64,000 nucleotides of DNA, taken from contig JADJZA010000008.1 of NCBI GenBank assembly GCA_016719385.1, forward strand, positions 62,001 through 126,000, given 5' to 3'. The position numbers were made by a program, and so were the translations under genes. The DNA comes from Candidatus Microthrix subdominans. GTDB taxonomy: Bacteria > Actinomycetota > Acidimicrobiia > Acidimicrobiales > Microtrichaceae. Below are positions 1 to 8,089 of the stretch, one piece after another (position 1 is the first letter of the stretch; every line of letters begins with the position of its first letter). The notes under the pieces are model-generated. The model was not told the DNA's origin. It was given only the letters and a program-made list of their open reading frames with translations, and searched no databases.

Positions 1-51
1 CAGCGGGTTCGTGTGGTGCCGCGTGGGCCAGCGCACAAGCCGGGGCGCCAT
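1..51 (-). CDS. Possible start of a further leftward gene (partial)
   Basis: Eleven bases beyond the stop of the SDR gene at 63-842, an ATG at 51 opens a leftward frame (MAPRLVRWPTRHHTNPL) that stays open to the window edge. A weak purine stretch (ACGGA) lies 6 bases before it. It could be the next gene of the operon, but only 17 codons are visible, so no function can be given and the call is weak. Confidence 0.25.
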   Translation of the reverse strand, partial: MAPRLVRWPTRHHTNPL

Positions 52-62
52 CGAGTATCCGT

Positions 63-842
63 CTACACGCCGTAGCCGCCGTCGACCGCTAGGTGCTGGC
101 CGGAGATGTAGCCCGCTCGGGTGGAGGCCAGGAAGCATACCGCTTCAGCGATATCGGCTGCATCACCGAAGCGCTTCAGGGGGATGTTGGCGGTAGCCGC
201 TGCGAAGTCGACCTCGGCCAGGTCGCCCGAGGCGGTCAGATCCTGGGCCATGCCGGCGGTGGTCATGCCCGGACCCACGCAGTTGACCCGAATGCCGAAC
301 CGGCCCTCCTCGGCGGCCAACCCCCAACACAGTTGCTCGACCGCGCCCTTCCCGGCGGCGGACAAACCATCGCGGACGGGAAAGCGTCGGGTAGCGGCGG
401 TGGTGATCGCCACGATCGAGCCCTTGCTGCGGCGCAGGTGGGGGAGTGCGGGCTGGGCCACGTTGAAGAACCCAGCGATCTCGTCGGTCATCTGCGGTGT
501 GAGGTCGCCTGGGTTGATCCGGCTGAGGTGGCGCTGGGGAATGAGCGGTCCGGCGGCGTGCACCAGGGTGTGCAGGCCATCGGCCGAGACCTCCTCGACA
601 AGTGCTGCAGCGCCCTCGGCATCATCAGCCACTAGCTGGTGGGCCGAGCCCCGGCGGCCGGTCGCCTCGATGGCGGCGACCACCTCGGCGGCCCGATCGG
701 CGTTGTTGCGGTAGGTGATGGCCACGTCGGCGCCGCGCCGGGCCAACATGACGGCCACGGCCGAGCCCAGCCCGCCGGAGCCGCCGGTGACCAGCGCAAC
801 GCCGTCCAGCCCGGCGAAGTCCTGAGGTTCGTTTTGGTCCAT
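63..842 (-). CDS. SDR-family oxidoreductase with altered catalytic residues
   Basis: A 259-residue protein with a Rossmann nucleotide site near the N-terminus (VTGGSGGLGSAVA, about residues 18-30) and a C-terminal GQHLAVDGGYGV tail typical of FabG-like SDRs. The catalytic YxxxK is not canonical: Ser161 sits where Tyr is expected and Lys165 is kept (DGLSAAGKGAVE), and the usual catalytic Ser lies in an ITTAA stretch. It may be a weak or non-catalytic SDR, or use a different acid/base. ATG chosen at 842, 26 bases after the aldehyde dehydrogenase stop; the frame stays open upstream, but that part overlaps the upstream genes. Last clear gene of the leftward arm of the CYP51-type locus. Confidence 0.85.
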   Translation of the reverse strand: MDQNEPQDFAGLDGVALVTGGSGGLGSAVAVMLARRGADVAITYRNNADRAAEVVAAIEATGRRGSAHQLVADDAEGAAALVEEVSADGLHTLVHAAGPLIPQRHLSRINPGDLTPQMTDEIAGFFNVAQPALPHLRRSKGSIVAITTAATRRFPVRDGLSAAGKGAVEQLCWGLAAEEGRFGIRVNCVGPGMTTAGMAQDLTASGDLAEVDFAAATANIPLKRFGDAADIAEAVCFLASTRAGYISGQHLAVDGGYGV

Positions 843-868
843 CGGTCCCTCGCTGCGTTTGTTGCCGG

Positions 869-2356
869 TCAGCCGGCGGGGCGGGCGAACGCCGTGGTGT
901 CGAGGTGCTCCTCGAACCCGGCGACGCCCATCTCCCGGCCGATGCCGGACTGCTTTACCCCGCCGAAGGGTACGTCCGCCCCGTACCAGACACCGCCGTT
1001 GATCGACATGGTGCCGGTGCGGATTCGGCGACCCACAGCGACCGCCCGCTGCTCGTCGGCGCCAAACACGGCGCCGGACAGCCCGTAGATGGAGTCGTTG
1101 GCGATGCGAACGGCATCGTCGTCGTCCTCGTAGGCAATCGCGACCAGCACCGGTCCGAAGATCTCCTCGGATGCAACCGCCATGTCGGGCGTGACGTCGG
1201 CGAGCAGGGTCATCTCGAAGAAGTGGCCATCGGGCAGCGCTGCCGGCCGTCCGCCGCCGCACACCACCCGGGCGCCGGCGGCCTCGGCGCCGCGCACGTA
1301 CTCGTTGACTCGTTGCCATTGCCGGTCGCTGATCAGCGGGCCCATCATCGTGCCCGGGTCGCCCGGATCGCCCGGGGCCATCGCAGCCATCATCTCGGCG
1401 ATGGCGGTCACCCCCTCGTCGTAGCGGGAGCGGGGGAGCAGCACCCGGGTGGTGAGCGCACAGCCCTGGCCCGCCACCGTGGCGGTGCCGAACGCTGCGG
1501 TGGCTGCGGCCAGGCCGAAGTCGGCGACGTCGTCGAGCACGATCGACGCCGACTTGCCGCCCAGCTCGAGAAACACCTTGGTGACGTTGGTGGATGCGGC
1601 CGCCATCACCCGGCGGCCCGTGGCGGTGGAGCCGGTGAAGCTGACCATGTCCACCCGGGGATCGCCGGTGAGCAGCTCGCCGATGGCGGGATCGCTCGAG
1701 GTGACGACGTTGAACACGCCGGCCGGGATGTCGGTGTGCTCGGTGACCAACCGGCCCAGGGCCAGGCCGCACCACGGGGTCTCCGGCGCCGGCTTTAACA
1801 CGACGGTGCAGCCTGCGGCCAGCGCCGGGGCGATCTTGGCCAGGTTGATCTGGTGGGGCACGTTCCACGGCGTGATGGCGGCGACCACCCCGATGGGGTT
1901 GCGCTCGGTCCAGCGCTCGGCCGGGCCGCCCAGGGTGTCGGCAACGCCGAGCGGCGTGGTCCACTCGTAGCCCTCGGCCAACTCGGCGTAGTAGGGGAGA
2001 AACTCGGTGGGGGCGGTGAGCTGCACTGTGGCGCAGGCCGAGCGGGGCGCACCCACCTCGGCGATCGTCAGCTCGGTGAGCTGGTCGGCGTGGTCGACGA
2101 GCGCCTGATGGAGCTGACGGAGGCAGCGCACTCGGAGGTCGACGTCGGTGGCCCAGCCGCTCTCGTCGAAGGCCCGCCGGGCGGCGGACAGCGCCGCCTC
2201 CACGTCGGCGGGGGTGGCATCGGCGGCCTCGCCCAGCTGCCCGCCGGTGGTCGGATTCTCCACCGGGTAGGTGGCACCGCCCTCGGCGCTGCGCAGCTCG
2301 CCGTCGATCAGCAGCCGCTCCTCGTGCCACATCTCGGTGGTGGGCTCGGTGCTCAC
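869..2356 (-). CDS. Aldehyde dehydrogenase (NAD(P)+-dependent)
   Basis: A 495-residue ALDH-superfamily enzyme oxidising an aldehyde to the acid. Visible marks are the catalytic Glu motif LELGGKS, the nucleophilic Cys in VAGQGCALTTR, the ITPWNVP cofactor segment, FTGSTATGR, and the PFGGVKQSGIGRE C-terminal motif. The GTG start at 2356 overlaps the stop of the upstream SDR by four bases (GTGA), so the two are probably translationally coupled; a longer open frame upstream is only read-through of the SDR gene. Next to SDRs and P450s it would finish oxidation of alcohols or aldehydes made there. It matches my memory of the position of M. tuberculosis aldA (Rv0768); the true substrate is unknown. 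Confidence 0.93.
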   Translation of the reverse strand: MSTEPTTEMWHEERLLIDGELRSAEGGATYPVENPTTGGQLGEAADATPADVEAALSAARRAFDESGWATDVDLRVRCLRQLHQALVDHADQLTELTIAEVGAPRSACATVQLTAPTEFLPYYAELAEGYEWTTPLGVADTLGGPAERWTERNPIGVVAAITPWNVPHQINLAKIAPALAAGCTVVLKPAPETPWCGLALGRLVTEHTDIPAGVFNVVTSSDPAIGELLTGDPRVDMVSFTGSTATGRRVMAAASTNVTKVFLELGGKSASIVLDDVADFGLAAATAAFGTATVAGQGCALTTRVLLPRSRYDEGVTAIAEMMAAMAPGDPGDPGTMMGPLISDRQWQRVNEYVRGAEAAGARVVCGGGRPAALPDGHFFEMTLLADVTPDMAVASEEIFGPVLVAIAYEDDDDAVRIANDSIYGLSGAVFGADEQRAVAVGRRIRTGTMSINGGVWYGADVPFGGVKQSGIGREMGVAGFEEHLDTTAFARPAG

Positions 2357-3126
2357 AGCCGGGTCACCTGACCGCCGTCGACCGCCACGATCTGGCCGGT
2401 CATCCAGGCCGCCTCGTCGGACAGCAGAAACAGCACCGGGCCGACGTGATCGGCGGGGGTGCCCAGGCGCTTGATCGCCAGGCTGCTGACCAACGGGTCC
2501 TGAAACTCCACGGGCACCTGCTTGTTCATCGCCGCCGTGTCGGTGGGGCCGGGGGCGACGGCGTTGATGCGGATGTTGCGGTGGCCCAGTTCGTGGGCCA
2601 GCGATGCGGTGAGGAAGTTGAGGCCGGCCTTGGCCAGGCCGTAGAAGCCGCTGATGCCCATCCACGCAGCCGTCGAGGACTGGTTGACGATCGACCCGCC
2701 CCGGCGTTCGTCCGGGCCCTTCGGCTTGCCCATCGGGCGCATGACCGACCGGGTGCAGTTCAGGGCCCCCATCAGGTTCACCGACATGAACGTGTTGAGG
2801 TAGTCGTAATCGACGTTGGTCAGGCCGGCCAGCTCCATGTCGCCGAAGATGGCGGCGTTGTTGATTAGGTGGTCGATGCGGCCGAAGGCCTCCAGCGTGG
2901 ACTCGGCCATGGCGTCGGTGCTGGCCGGGTCGCCCACGTCGGTGGGCACGAACAGGGTCCGCTCGCCGAGCGAGTCGGCCACCGCCTGGCCGGCGGCCTC
3001 GTTGAGCTCGGCGATGACCACGTTGGCGCCTTCTGCGTGCAGGGCCCGGGCGTAGGCCTCGCCGATGCCTCCGCCTGCGCCGGTGACGATGGCTGTGCGG
3101 TCGGCGAATCGCTGTCGTTCGGCCAT
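2353..3126 (-). CDS. SDR-family oxidoreductase
   Basis: A 257-residue classical SDR with TGAGGGIGEAYA cofactor motif, NNAAIFG, catalytic Ser in NQSSTAA and canonical YGLAK; the C-terminus ends VDGGQVTRL. The ATG at 3126 (MAERQRF) is preferred over one 33 bases upstream because CTGGAG lies about 9 bases before it. First gene of the leftward arm, divergent from the TetR gene, so both arms probably share one control region. It likely interconverts an alcohol and a ketone on the same lipid-like substrate as the locus P450s; that substrate is inference. Confidence 0.92.
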   Translation of the reverse strand: MAERQRFADRTAIVTGAGGGIGEAYARALHAEGANVVIAELNEAAGQAVADSLGERTLFVPTDVGDPASTDAMAESTLEAFGRIDHLINNAAIFGDMELAGLTNVDYDYLNTFMSVNLMGALNCTRSVMRPMGKPKGPDERRGGSIVNQSSTAAWMGISGFYGLAKAGLNFLTASLAHELGHRNIRINAVAPGPTDTAAMNKQVPVEFQDPLVSSLAIKRLGTPADHVGPVLFLLSDEAAWMTGQIVAVDGGQVTRL

Positions 3127-3188
3127 ATGGGTGTTCTCCAGAGTTGGGGAAGTGAGCATCCCGCTTGACGGGTGACGGTTGACACTAC

Positions 3189-3827
3189 ATGATTGGACAC
3201 GTGTCCACCACGCCTGTCCAAGAGCTGCCTCGGCGGCGCCTGAGCACCAAGCGCTCGCTCACGGTGGACCGGCTGACCGATGCCGCCGTGGACGAGCTTC
3301 ACGCCACCGGCTACTCGGGGCTGACCGTTCGTGCGGTTGCCGCCCGGTGCGGGGTGGCCCCGGCCACCGCCTACAACTACTTCTCGTCTAAGGAGCACCT
3401 GATCGCCGAGGTGTTCTGGCGGCGCATCAGCGCACAGGACGAGGCGGCGCCGCAGGGCCCGGCTGGGTTGGACACGGCGGCTGGGTTGTACACGGCGGCG
3501 GGGCGGGCGACCGAGGTGCTGGCCAACTTTGCCCTGGTCGTCTCCAACGAGACCGAGCTGGCCGCCGCCTGCACCGTGGCGCTGCTGGTGGACAACCCCG
3601 AGGTGCACGAGCTGCGCCTGAAGATCGGCCGGTTGTTGCACACGCGGCTGGTCGCCGCCCTCGCAGGGCCGGACGACGGCGCCGCGGCGCCGCCCGCTGC
3701 GGTGCGCACCCTGGAGTTCGTCGTGTCCGGCGCGCTGATCGAGGTGGGCACCGGCCACCTGCCCTACGACCAACTTCGCAACCAACTCGCCGAGGCGACC
3801 TCCGTGATCCTGGGAGACCTGCAATGA
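3189..3827 (+). CDS. TetR-family transcriptional regulator
   Basis: A 212-residue protein with an N-terminal helix-turn-helix (LTVRAVAARCGVAPATAYNYFSS is the recognition region, about residues 45-66) and an all-alpha ligand domain. The ATG at 3189 lacks a clear ribosome site and overlaps a perfect palindrome; a GTG at 3201 in the same frame is an alternative start that would leave most of the palindrome upstream. Its stop overlaps the P450 start by four bases. It sits between two divergent metabolic arms and probably represses both until a pathway intermediate binds. Confidence 0.9.
   Translation: MIGHVSTTPVQELPRRRLSTKRSLTVDRLTDAAVDELHATGYSGLTVRAVAARCGVAPATAYNYFSSKEHLIAEVFWRRISAQDEAAPQGPAGLDTAAGLYTAAGRATEVLANFALVVSNETELAAACTVALLVDNPEVHELRLKIGRLLHTRLVAALAGPDDGAAAPPAAVRTLEFVVSGALIEVGTGHLPYDQLRNQLAEATSVILGDLQ
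3194..3207. promoter_or_regulatory. Perfect 14-bp palindrome between divergent arms (candidate TetR operator)
   Basis: TGGACACGTGTCCA is fully self-complementary and lies between the leftward SDR start (3126) and the first codons of the TetR gene. A further half-site TGTCCA follows at 3215-3220. TTGACG (3165-3170) and TTGACA (3179-3184) upstream are plausible -35 boxes. The natural reader is the adjacent TetR protein, repressing both arms; this is inference. Confidence 0.55.
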
Positions 3828-5023
3828 CCCTGACCACAACGCCGGTGGTGTACGACCCGTATGCCTACGAGATCCACGAGGACCCGTACCCCACCTACGC
3901 CCGGATGCGCTCTGAGGCGCCGGTGTACCGAAACGATGAGCGCAACTTCTGGGCGCTGTCCCGCTACGACGATGTGATGGCAGGGTTTCGCGACTCGGAG
4001 CGGTTCTCCAACGCCCACGGTGTGTCGATCGACCCGGCGGCCTCGGGCCCCAACGCCCATCGGACCATGTCCTTCCTGGCGATGGACCCGCCCGAGCACG
4101 GCCGCATGCGGGGCCTGGTGTCCCGGGGCTTCACCCCTCGGCGGGTGGCGGCGATGGAGGACAACATTCGGGCGCTCACCGTTTCGCACCTGGAGTCCTG
4201 CCTGGATGCAGGCTCGTTCGACTTTGTCGGCGACCTGGCCGCCAAGGTGCCGATGGACGTGATTTCCCAGATGCTCGGCGTGCCCCAGGCCGACCGGGAG
4301 CGCTTGCGCCGGGCGTCGGACCTGCTGGTGCATCGCGAGGAGGGCGTCACCGACGTCCCCAAGGCAGGGGTCGAGGCGGCGATCGAGCTGGCGGTGTACT
4401 ACTCGGAGATGATCGCCGACCGGCGGATCAACCCGGGCGACGATCTGGTGAGTGCGCTGTGTGAGGTGGAGACGGACGGCGATCGCCTCACCGACGACGA
4501 GATCACCTCGTTTCTGTTCCTGATGGTGGTCGCCGGCAACGAGACCACCACCAAACTGCTCGCCCACGCCTGGTACTGGGCGTGGGCCAACCCGGACGAG
4601 CGGGCCAAGGTGTTCGCCGACCCCGCCCGGATCCCGGACTGGGTGGAGGAGACGCTGCGCTACGACACCTCCAGCCAGATGCTGGCCCGGGTGACCACCA
4701 CCGACGTCACGCTGCACGGCACGACGATCCCCGCCGGGGACCGGGTGCTGCTGCTGGCCGGATCGGCGAACCGGGACCCCCGGCAGTTTCCCGATCCCGA
4801 CCGCTTCGACCTGGACCGCGACACCACCGGCATCGCCAGCTTCGGCGTGGGACGCCACTTCTGCATGGGCGCCTCGCTGGCCCGGCTGGAGACCCGGGTG
4901 GTCCTCGAGGAGCTGACCAAGCGGATCGGGTCCTACGAGATCGATGCCGAGGACGCCAAGCGGGTGCACTCGGTGAACGTCCGCGGGTTCGCCACCCTCC
5001 CCACCACTTTTGAGGTTCGCTAA
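3824..5023 (+). CDS. Cytochrome P450 (CYP123-like by context)
   Basis: A 399-residue soluble bacterial P450. The I-helix oxygen-binding motif is VAGNETTTK, the K-helix ExxR is ETLRYD, and the haem loop is FGVGRHFCMGASLA with the Cys thiolate. Length is normal for a class I enzyme needing separate ferredoxin and reductase. The ATG overlaps the TetR stop (ATGA) and its own TAA shares a base with the next ATG, so this is one tight operon. The TetR-P450-SDR-CYP51 order matches my memory of the mycobacterial cyp123/cyp51 region, which suggests the subfamily; the substrate is unknown. Confidence 0.92.
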   Translation: MTLTTTPVVYDPYAYEIHEDPYPTYARMRSEAPVYRNDERNFWALSRYDDVMAGFRDSERFSNAHGVSIDPAASGPNAHRTMSFLAMDPPEHGRMRGLVSRGFTPRRVAAMEDNIRALTVSHLESCLDAGSFDFVGDLAAKVPMDVISQMLGVPQADRERLRRASDLLVHREEGVTDVPKAGVEAAIELAVYYSEMIADRRINPGDDLVSALCEVETDGDRLTDDEITSFLFLMVVAGNETTTKLLAHAWYWAWANPDERAKVFADPARIPDWVEETLRYDTSSQMLARVTTTDVTLHGTTIPAGDRVLLLAGSANRDPRQFPDPDRFDLDRDTTGIASFGVGRHFCMGASLARLETRVVLEELTKRIGSYEIDAEDAKRVHSVNVRGFATLPTTFEVR

Positions 5024-5814
5024 TGCCGAGATTTGCCCCCCATCCCGAGCGGCGGGTCGCCGTCGTCACCGGCGCCTCGTCCGGCATCGGTGCGGCCACC
5101 GCCAAGTCGCTGGCCGCCGCCGGTCACCCGGTGGTGCTGGGTGCCCGTCGCACCGAGCGCCTCGACGACCTGGCCGCTGAGATCACCGATGCCGGTGGTG
5201 AGGCGGCGGCCGTGGCGCTCGACCTCACCGACGATGCCTCGATCGAGGCGTTTGCCAAAGAGGCCCTGGCGGCCTTCGGTCCGATCGATGTTGTCGTCTC
5301 CAACGCCGGCGACGTGTACCCCGCTTCGGCCCTCGGCATCGACCCGGACGACTTCGTACGAGCGGTGCAGATCAACCTGACCGGGGCGCACCGCCTGATT
5401 AACCGGCTGGGCCGACCGATGGTGGAGGCCGGTCACGGCGACCTGGTATTTGTCACCTCCGACGTCGTCGTGCGCCAGCGGACCCACATGGCCGGCTACG
5501 TGGCGGCCAAGTCCGGACTGGAGGGACTGGCCCGGGCCATGCAGATGGAGCTGGAGGGCACGGGTGTGCGGGCGACGATGGTGCGTCCCGGCCCGTCGAG
5601 CACCGAGCAGGGCACCACCTGGAGCGAGGACACGGTGAACGAGGTGATGCCGCACTGGTCGGCGTGGGGGCACCTGCGCCACGCCGGAGCGCTGAGGCCC
5701 CAGGAGATCGCCGACGTGATCACGTACGTGGTGGCCGTGCCCAAGGGAACGCACCTGACGCTGGTGGAGATTCAACCCGAGGCGCCCGTGAGCGAGAACC
5801 GGAGCTACAAGTGA
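5023..5814 (+). CDS. SDR-family oxidoreductase
   Basis: A 263-residue classical SDR: TGASSGIGAATA cofactor motif near residue 16, SNAGDVYP, catalytic Ser in VTSDVVV and YVAAK. The ATG shares its A with the TAA of the upstream P450, and its stop overlaps the GTG of the CYP51-type gene, so it is embedded in the operon. It may oxidise or reduce a hydroxyl made by one of the flanking P450s. The equivalent mycobacterial position, from memory, is Rv0765c. Confidence 0.92.
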   Translation: MPRFAPHPERRVAVVTGASSGIGAATAKSLAAAGHPVVLGARRTERLDDLAAEITDAGGEAAAVALDLTDDASIEAFAKEALAAFGPIDVVVSNAGDVYPASALGIDPDDFVRAVQINLTGAHRLINRLGRPMVEAGHGDLVFVTSDVVVRQRTHMAGYVAAKSGLEGLARAMQMELEGTGVRATMVRPGPSSTEQGTTWSEDTVNEVMPHWSAWGHLRHAGALRPQEIADVITYVVAVPKGTHLTLVEIQPEAPVSENRSYK

Positions 5815-7529
5815 CAAGCCAGAGCACGCTGAACGAGCCGCCCCGGGTGTCGGGCGGCGACGAGCCCAACGGCCACCTGGAGGAGCTGCGGCGCGACCCG
5901 ATCGGCCTGATGCAGCGGGTGCGCGACGAGTGCGGCGACGTCGGCGAGTTCACGCTGGCCGACAAGCAGGTGGTGCTGCTCAGCGGTGCGGAGGCCAACG
6001 AGATCTTCTTCCGGGCCAAGGACGAGGACCTCGACCAGGCCGCCGCCTACCCCTTCATGACGCCGATCTTCGGCGAGGGCGTCGTGTTCGACGCGCCCCC
6101 CGAGCGGCGTCGGGAGATGCTGCGCAACCAGGCGCTGCGTGACTCCTACATGCGCGGCCACGCCGAGACGATCCAGCGCGAGGTGGACGAGATGGTCGCC
6201 CGCTGGGGCGACCGTGGCGAGATCGACCTGCTCGACTGGTTCGCCGAACTGACGATCTACACGTCGTCGTCGTGCCTGATCGGGCGACGGTTTCGCCAGC
6301 AGCTCGACGGCCGATTCGCCGAGCTGTACCACGACCTGGAGCGGGGCACCGACGCCCTGGCCTACGTCGACCCCTACGCCGACATCCCCAGCTTCCGTGC
6401 CCGTGACACCGCCCGCGTCGCGCTGGTCGAGCTGGTGCAAGAGATCATGGACGGGCGAACCGCCGGGTCCACTGATGACGACGACCGTTCCGATGGGTCC
6501 GCCAAAGGCGGCGACGACTCAGACCTGCTCGACATTCTCATGTCGATCACCGACGACGGTACGCCCCGCTTCTCCGCCGACATGATCACCGGCATGTTCA
6601 TCTCGATGATGTTCGCCGGGCACCACACCACGTCGGGCACGGCGGCCTGGACGCTGATCGAGCTGCTGCGCCATCCCGGCGAGATGGCCAAGGTGGTGGC
6701 CGAACTGGACGAGCTGTACGCCGACGGCACCGAGGTGAGCTTTCAGGCGCTGCGCGAGATGCCGCACCTGGAGGGTGCGATCAAGGAGGCCCTGCGCCTG
6801 CATCCGCCGCTGATCCTGCTGCTGCGGGTGTCCAACATCGACCTGGAGGTGGGCGGCTGCCACGTGGCCCCCGGCAAGATGGTGGCGGCCAGCCCGGCGA
6901 TCTCCAACCGGATCCCCGAGGCGTTCGAGGACCCCGACGAGTTCCGGCCCGGCCGCTACCTGACCGACCCCGGCGCCGACGTGGCCAACCCGTGGAACTG
7001 GATCCCCTTCGGCGCCGGACGCCACCGCTGCGTGGGGGCCAACTTCGCCATGATGCAGCTGAAGGCGATCTTCAGCGTGCTATTGAAGGACTGGACCCTC
7101 AAGGCAGCCCAGCCCCTCGACTCCTACCGCAACGACCACTCCAAGATGGTGGTGCAGCTGGCCCAGCCGTGCCTGGCCACCTACGAGCGGCGCGGCCCCA
7201 CCACGGCGACAGCGGCGACCGAGCGGTCGGGTGGCAATGTCACGTCGGCTGACGTCGATGCCGCCGGACCGGTCCAGCGGTCCACCCGCACCGACGGGTG
7301 GCGCATCGCGGTCGACCGCGACCTGTGCCAGGGCCACGCCACCTGTCAGGGGGAGGCACCCGAGCTGTTCGAGGTGTCCAAGCGGGGCGAGCTGACCATC
7401 CTCGACGAGCGGCCGCCCGACGAGGCTCGCGCCGCCGCCGATGCGGCGGTGAAGTACTGCCCAACCCATGCGCTGTCCATCCAAGAGAACCCAATCGAAG
7501 AAGACCCGACCCAGGAGGATCCCCAATGA
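5811..7529 (+). CDS. CYP51-type P450 fused to a C-terminal 3Fe-4S ferredoxin
   Basis: A 572-residue two-domain protein. Residues about 20-450 are a P450 whose signature segments (MMFAGHHTTSGTAAWT I-helix, KEALRLHPP ExxR, PFGAGRHRCVG haem loop with Cys near 407, SYRNDHSKMVVQLAQP tail) are strikingly like the M. tuberculosis CYP51 sequence as I remember it; CYP51 removes the sterol 14-alpha methyl group. After a linker of about 50 residues comes a small ferredoxin with CQGHATC and a later KYCP, the three-Cys pattern of 3Fe-4S ferredoxins. A similar fusion is known in Methylococcus CYP51. GTG at 5811 overlaps the SDR stop. The redox partner is thus built in; a reductase is still needed. Confidence 0.9.
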   Translation: MTSQSTLNEPPRVSGGDEPNGHLEELRRDPIGLMQRVRDECGDVGEFTLADKQVVLLSGAEANEIFFRAKDEDLDQAAAYPFMTPIFGEGVVFDAPPERRREMLRNQALRDSYMRGHAETIQREVDEMVARWGDRGEIDLLDWFAELTIYTSSSCLIGRRFRQQLDGRFAELYHDLERGTDALAYVDPYADIPSFRARDTARVALVELVQEIMDGRTAGSTDDDDRSDGSAKGGDDSDLLDILMSITDDGTPRFSADMITGMFISMMFAGHHTTSGTAAWTLIELLRHPGEMAKVVAELDELYADGTEVSFQALREMPHLEGAIKEALRLHPPLILLLRVSNIDLEVGGCHVAPGKMVAASPAISNRIPEAFEDPDEFRPGRYLTDPGADVANPWNWIPFGAGRHRCVGANFAMMQLKAIFSVLLKDWTLKAAQPLDSYRNDHSKMVVQLAQPCLATYERRGPTTATAATERSGGNVTSADVDAAGPVQRSTRTDGWRIAVDRDLCQGHATCQGEAPELFEVSKRGELTILDERPPDEARAAADAAVKYCPTHALSIQENPIEEDPTQEDPQ

Positions 7530-8089
7530 CCGCCTACCCCCGTGCTGAGCTCGACGCGATGGTCGAGCATTGGCTTCAGGCCAACCTGGACGCTGAGGCG
7601 TCGGGCGACTGGCGCAGCCTGGCCGACTGCTTCACCGAGGATGCCACCTACGGCTGGAACTTCGGTCCCAAGGAGCACTTCATGGCCGTCGGCCGCGACG
7701 AGATCCGCGACATTGCGCTGGGCCAGGAGATGGGCGGCCTCGACGGGTGGCAGTATCCGTACGAGGAGCTGATCATCGACGAGACCAAGGGCCACGTCGT
7801 CGGGTTCTGGCGCCAGGTGGCCGACGCCACCCGTCCGGACGGATCGACCTACGAGGTGCCCGGCATTGGCGGCAGCTGGTTCATCTACGGCGGTGACCGG
7901 CAGTGGGCCTTCCAGCGCGACTGGTTCGACTACGGCAACGCCGCATCGCTGTTTATGGAGATGATGGGCGACGGCACGCTGTCCGACGGCATGCAGGCCC
8001 GCCTGGACCGTTCGCTGAAGCCGGGCCAGCTGCCCGGCCACTACCCGATCCGCGACGTGCCGGTCGGCCTGTGGGACCGACCCTCGTGA
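7526..8089 (+). CDS. SnoaL/NTF2-like protein
   Basis: A 187-residue protein of the nuclear-transport-factor-2-like fold: an N-terminal helix followed by WRSLADCFTEDATYGWNFGP and a later VPGIGGSWFIYGGD strand region, the usual pattern of SnoaL-like ketosteroid-isomerase relatives. A strong AGGAGG lies 7 bases before the ATG, and the ATG overlaps the CYP51 stop. Members act as isomerases, cyclases or dehydratases on polycyclic or steroid-like compounds, which fits the locus, but catalytic residues cannot be assigned here. Confidence 0.75.
   Translation: MTAYPRAELDAMVEHWLQANLDAEASGDWRSLADCFTEDATYGWNFGPKEHFMAVGRDEIRDIALGQEMGGLDGWQYPYEELIIDETKGHVVGFWRQVADATRPDGSTYEVPGIGGSWFIYGGDRQWAFQRDWFDYGNAASLFMEMMGDGTLSDGMQARLDRSLKPGQLPGHYPIRDVPVGLWDRPS

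Noticed and set aside
63..2330. One 755-residue leftward open frame
   Set aside because: Only the last 259 codons look like a protein; the rest is an Arg/Gly-rich antiframe of the aldehyde dehydrogenase gene.
869..2665. Longer aldehyde dehydrogenase starting near 2665
   Set aside because: The extra part overlaps the upstream SDR gene; GTG 2356 with a four-base overlap is the natural start.
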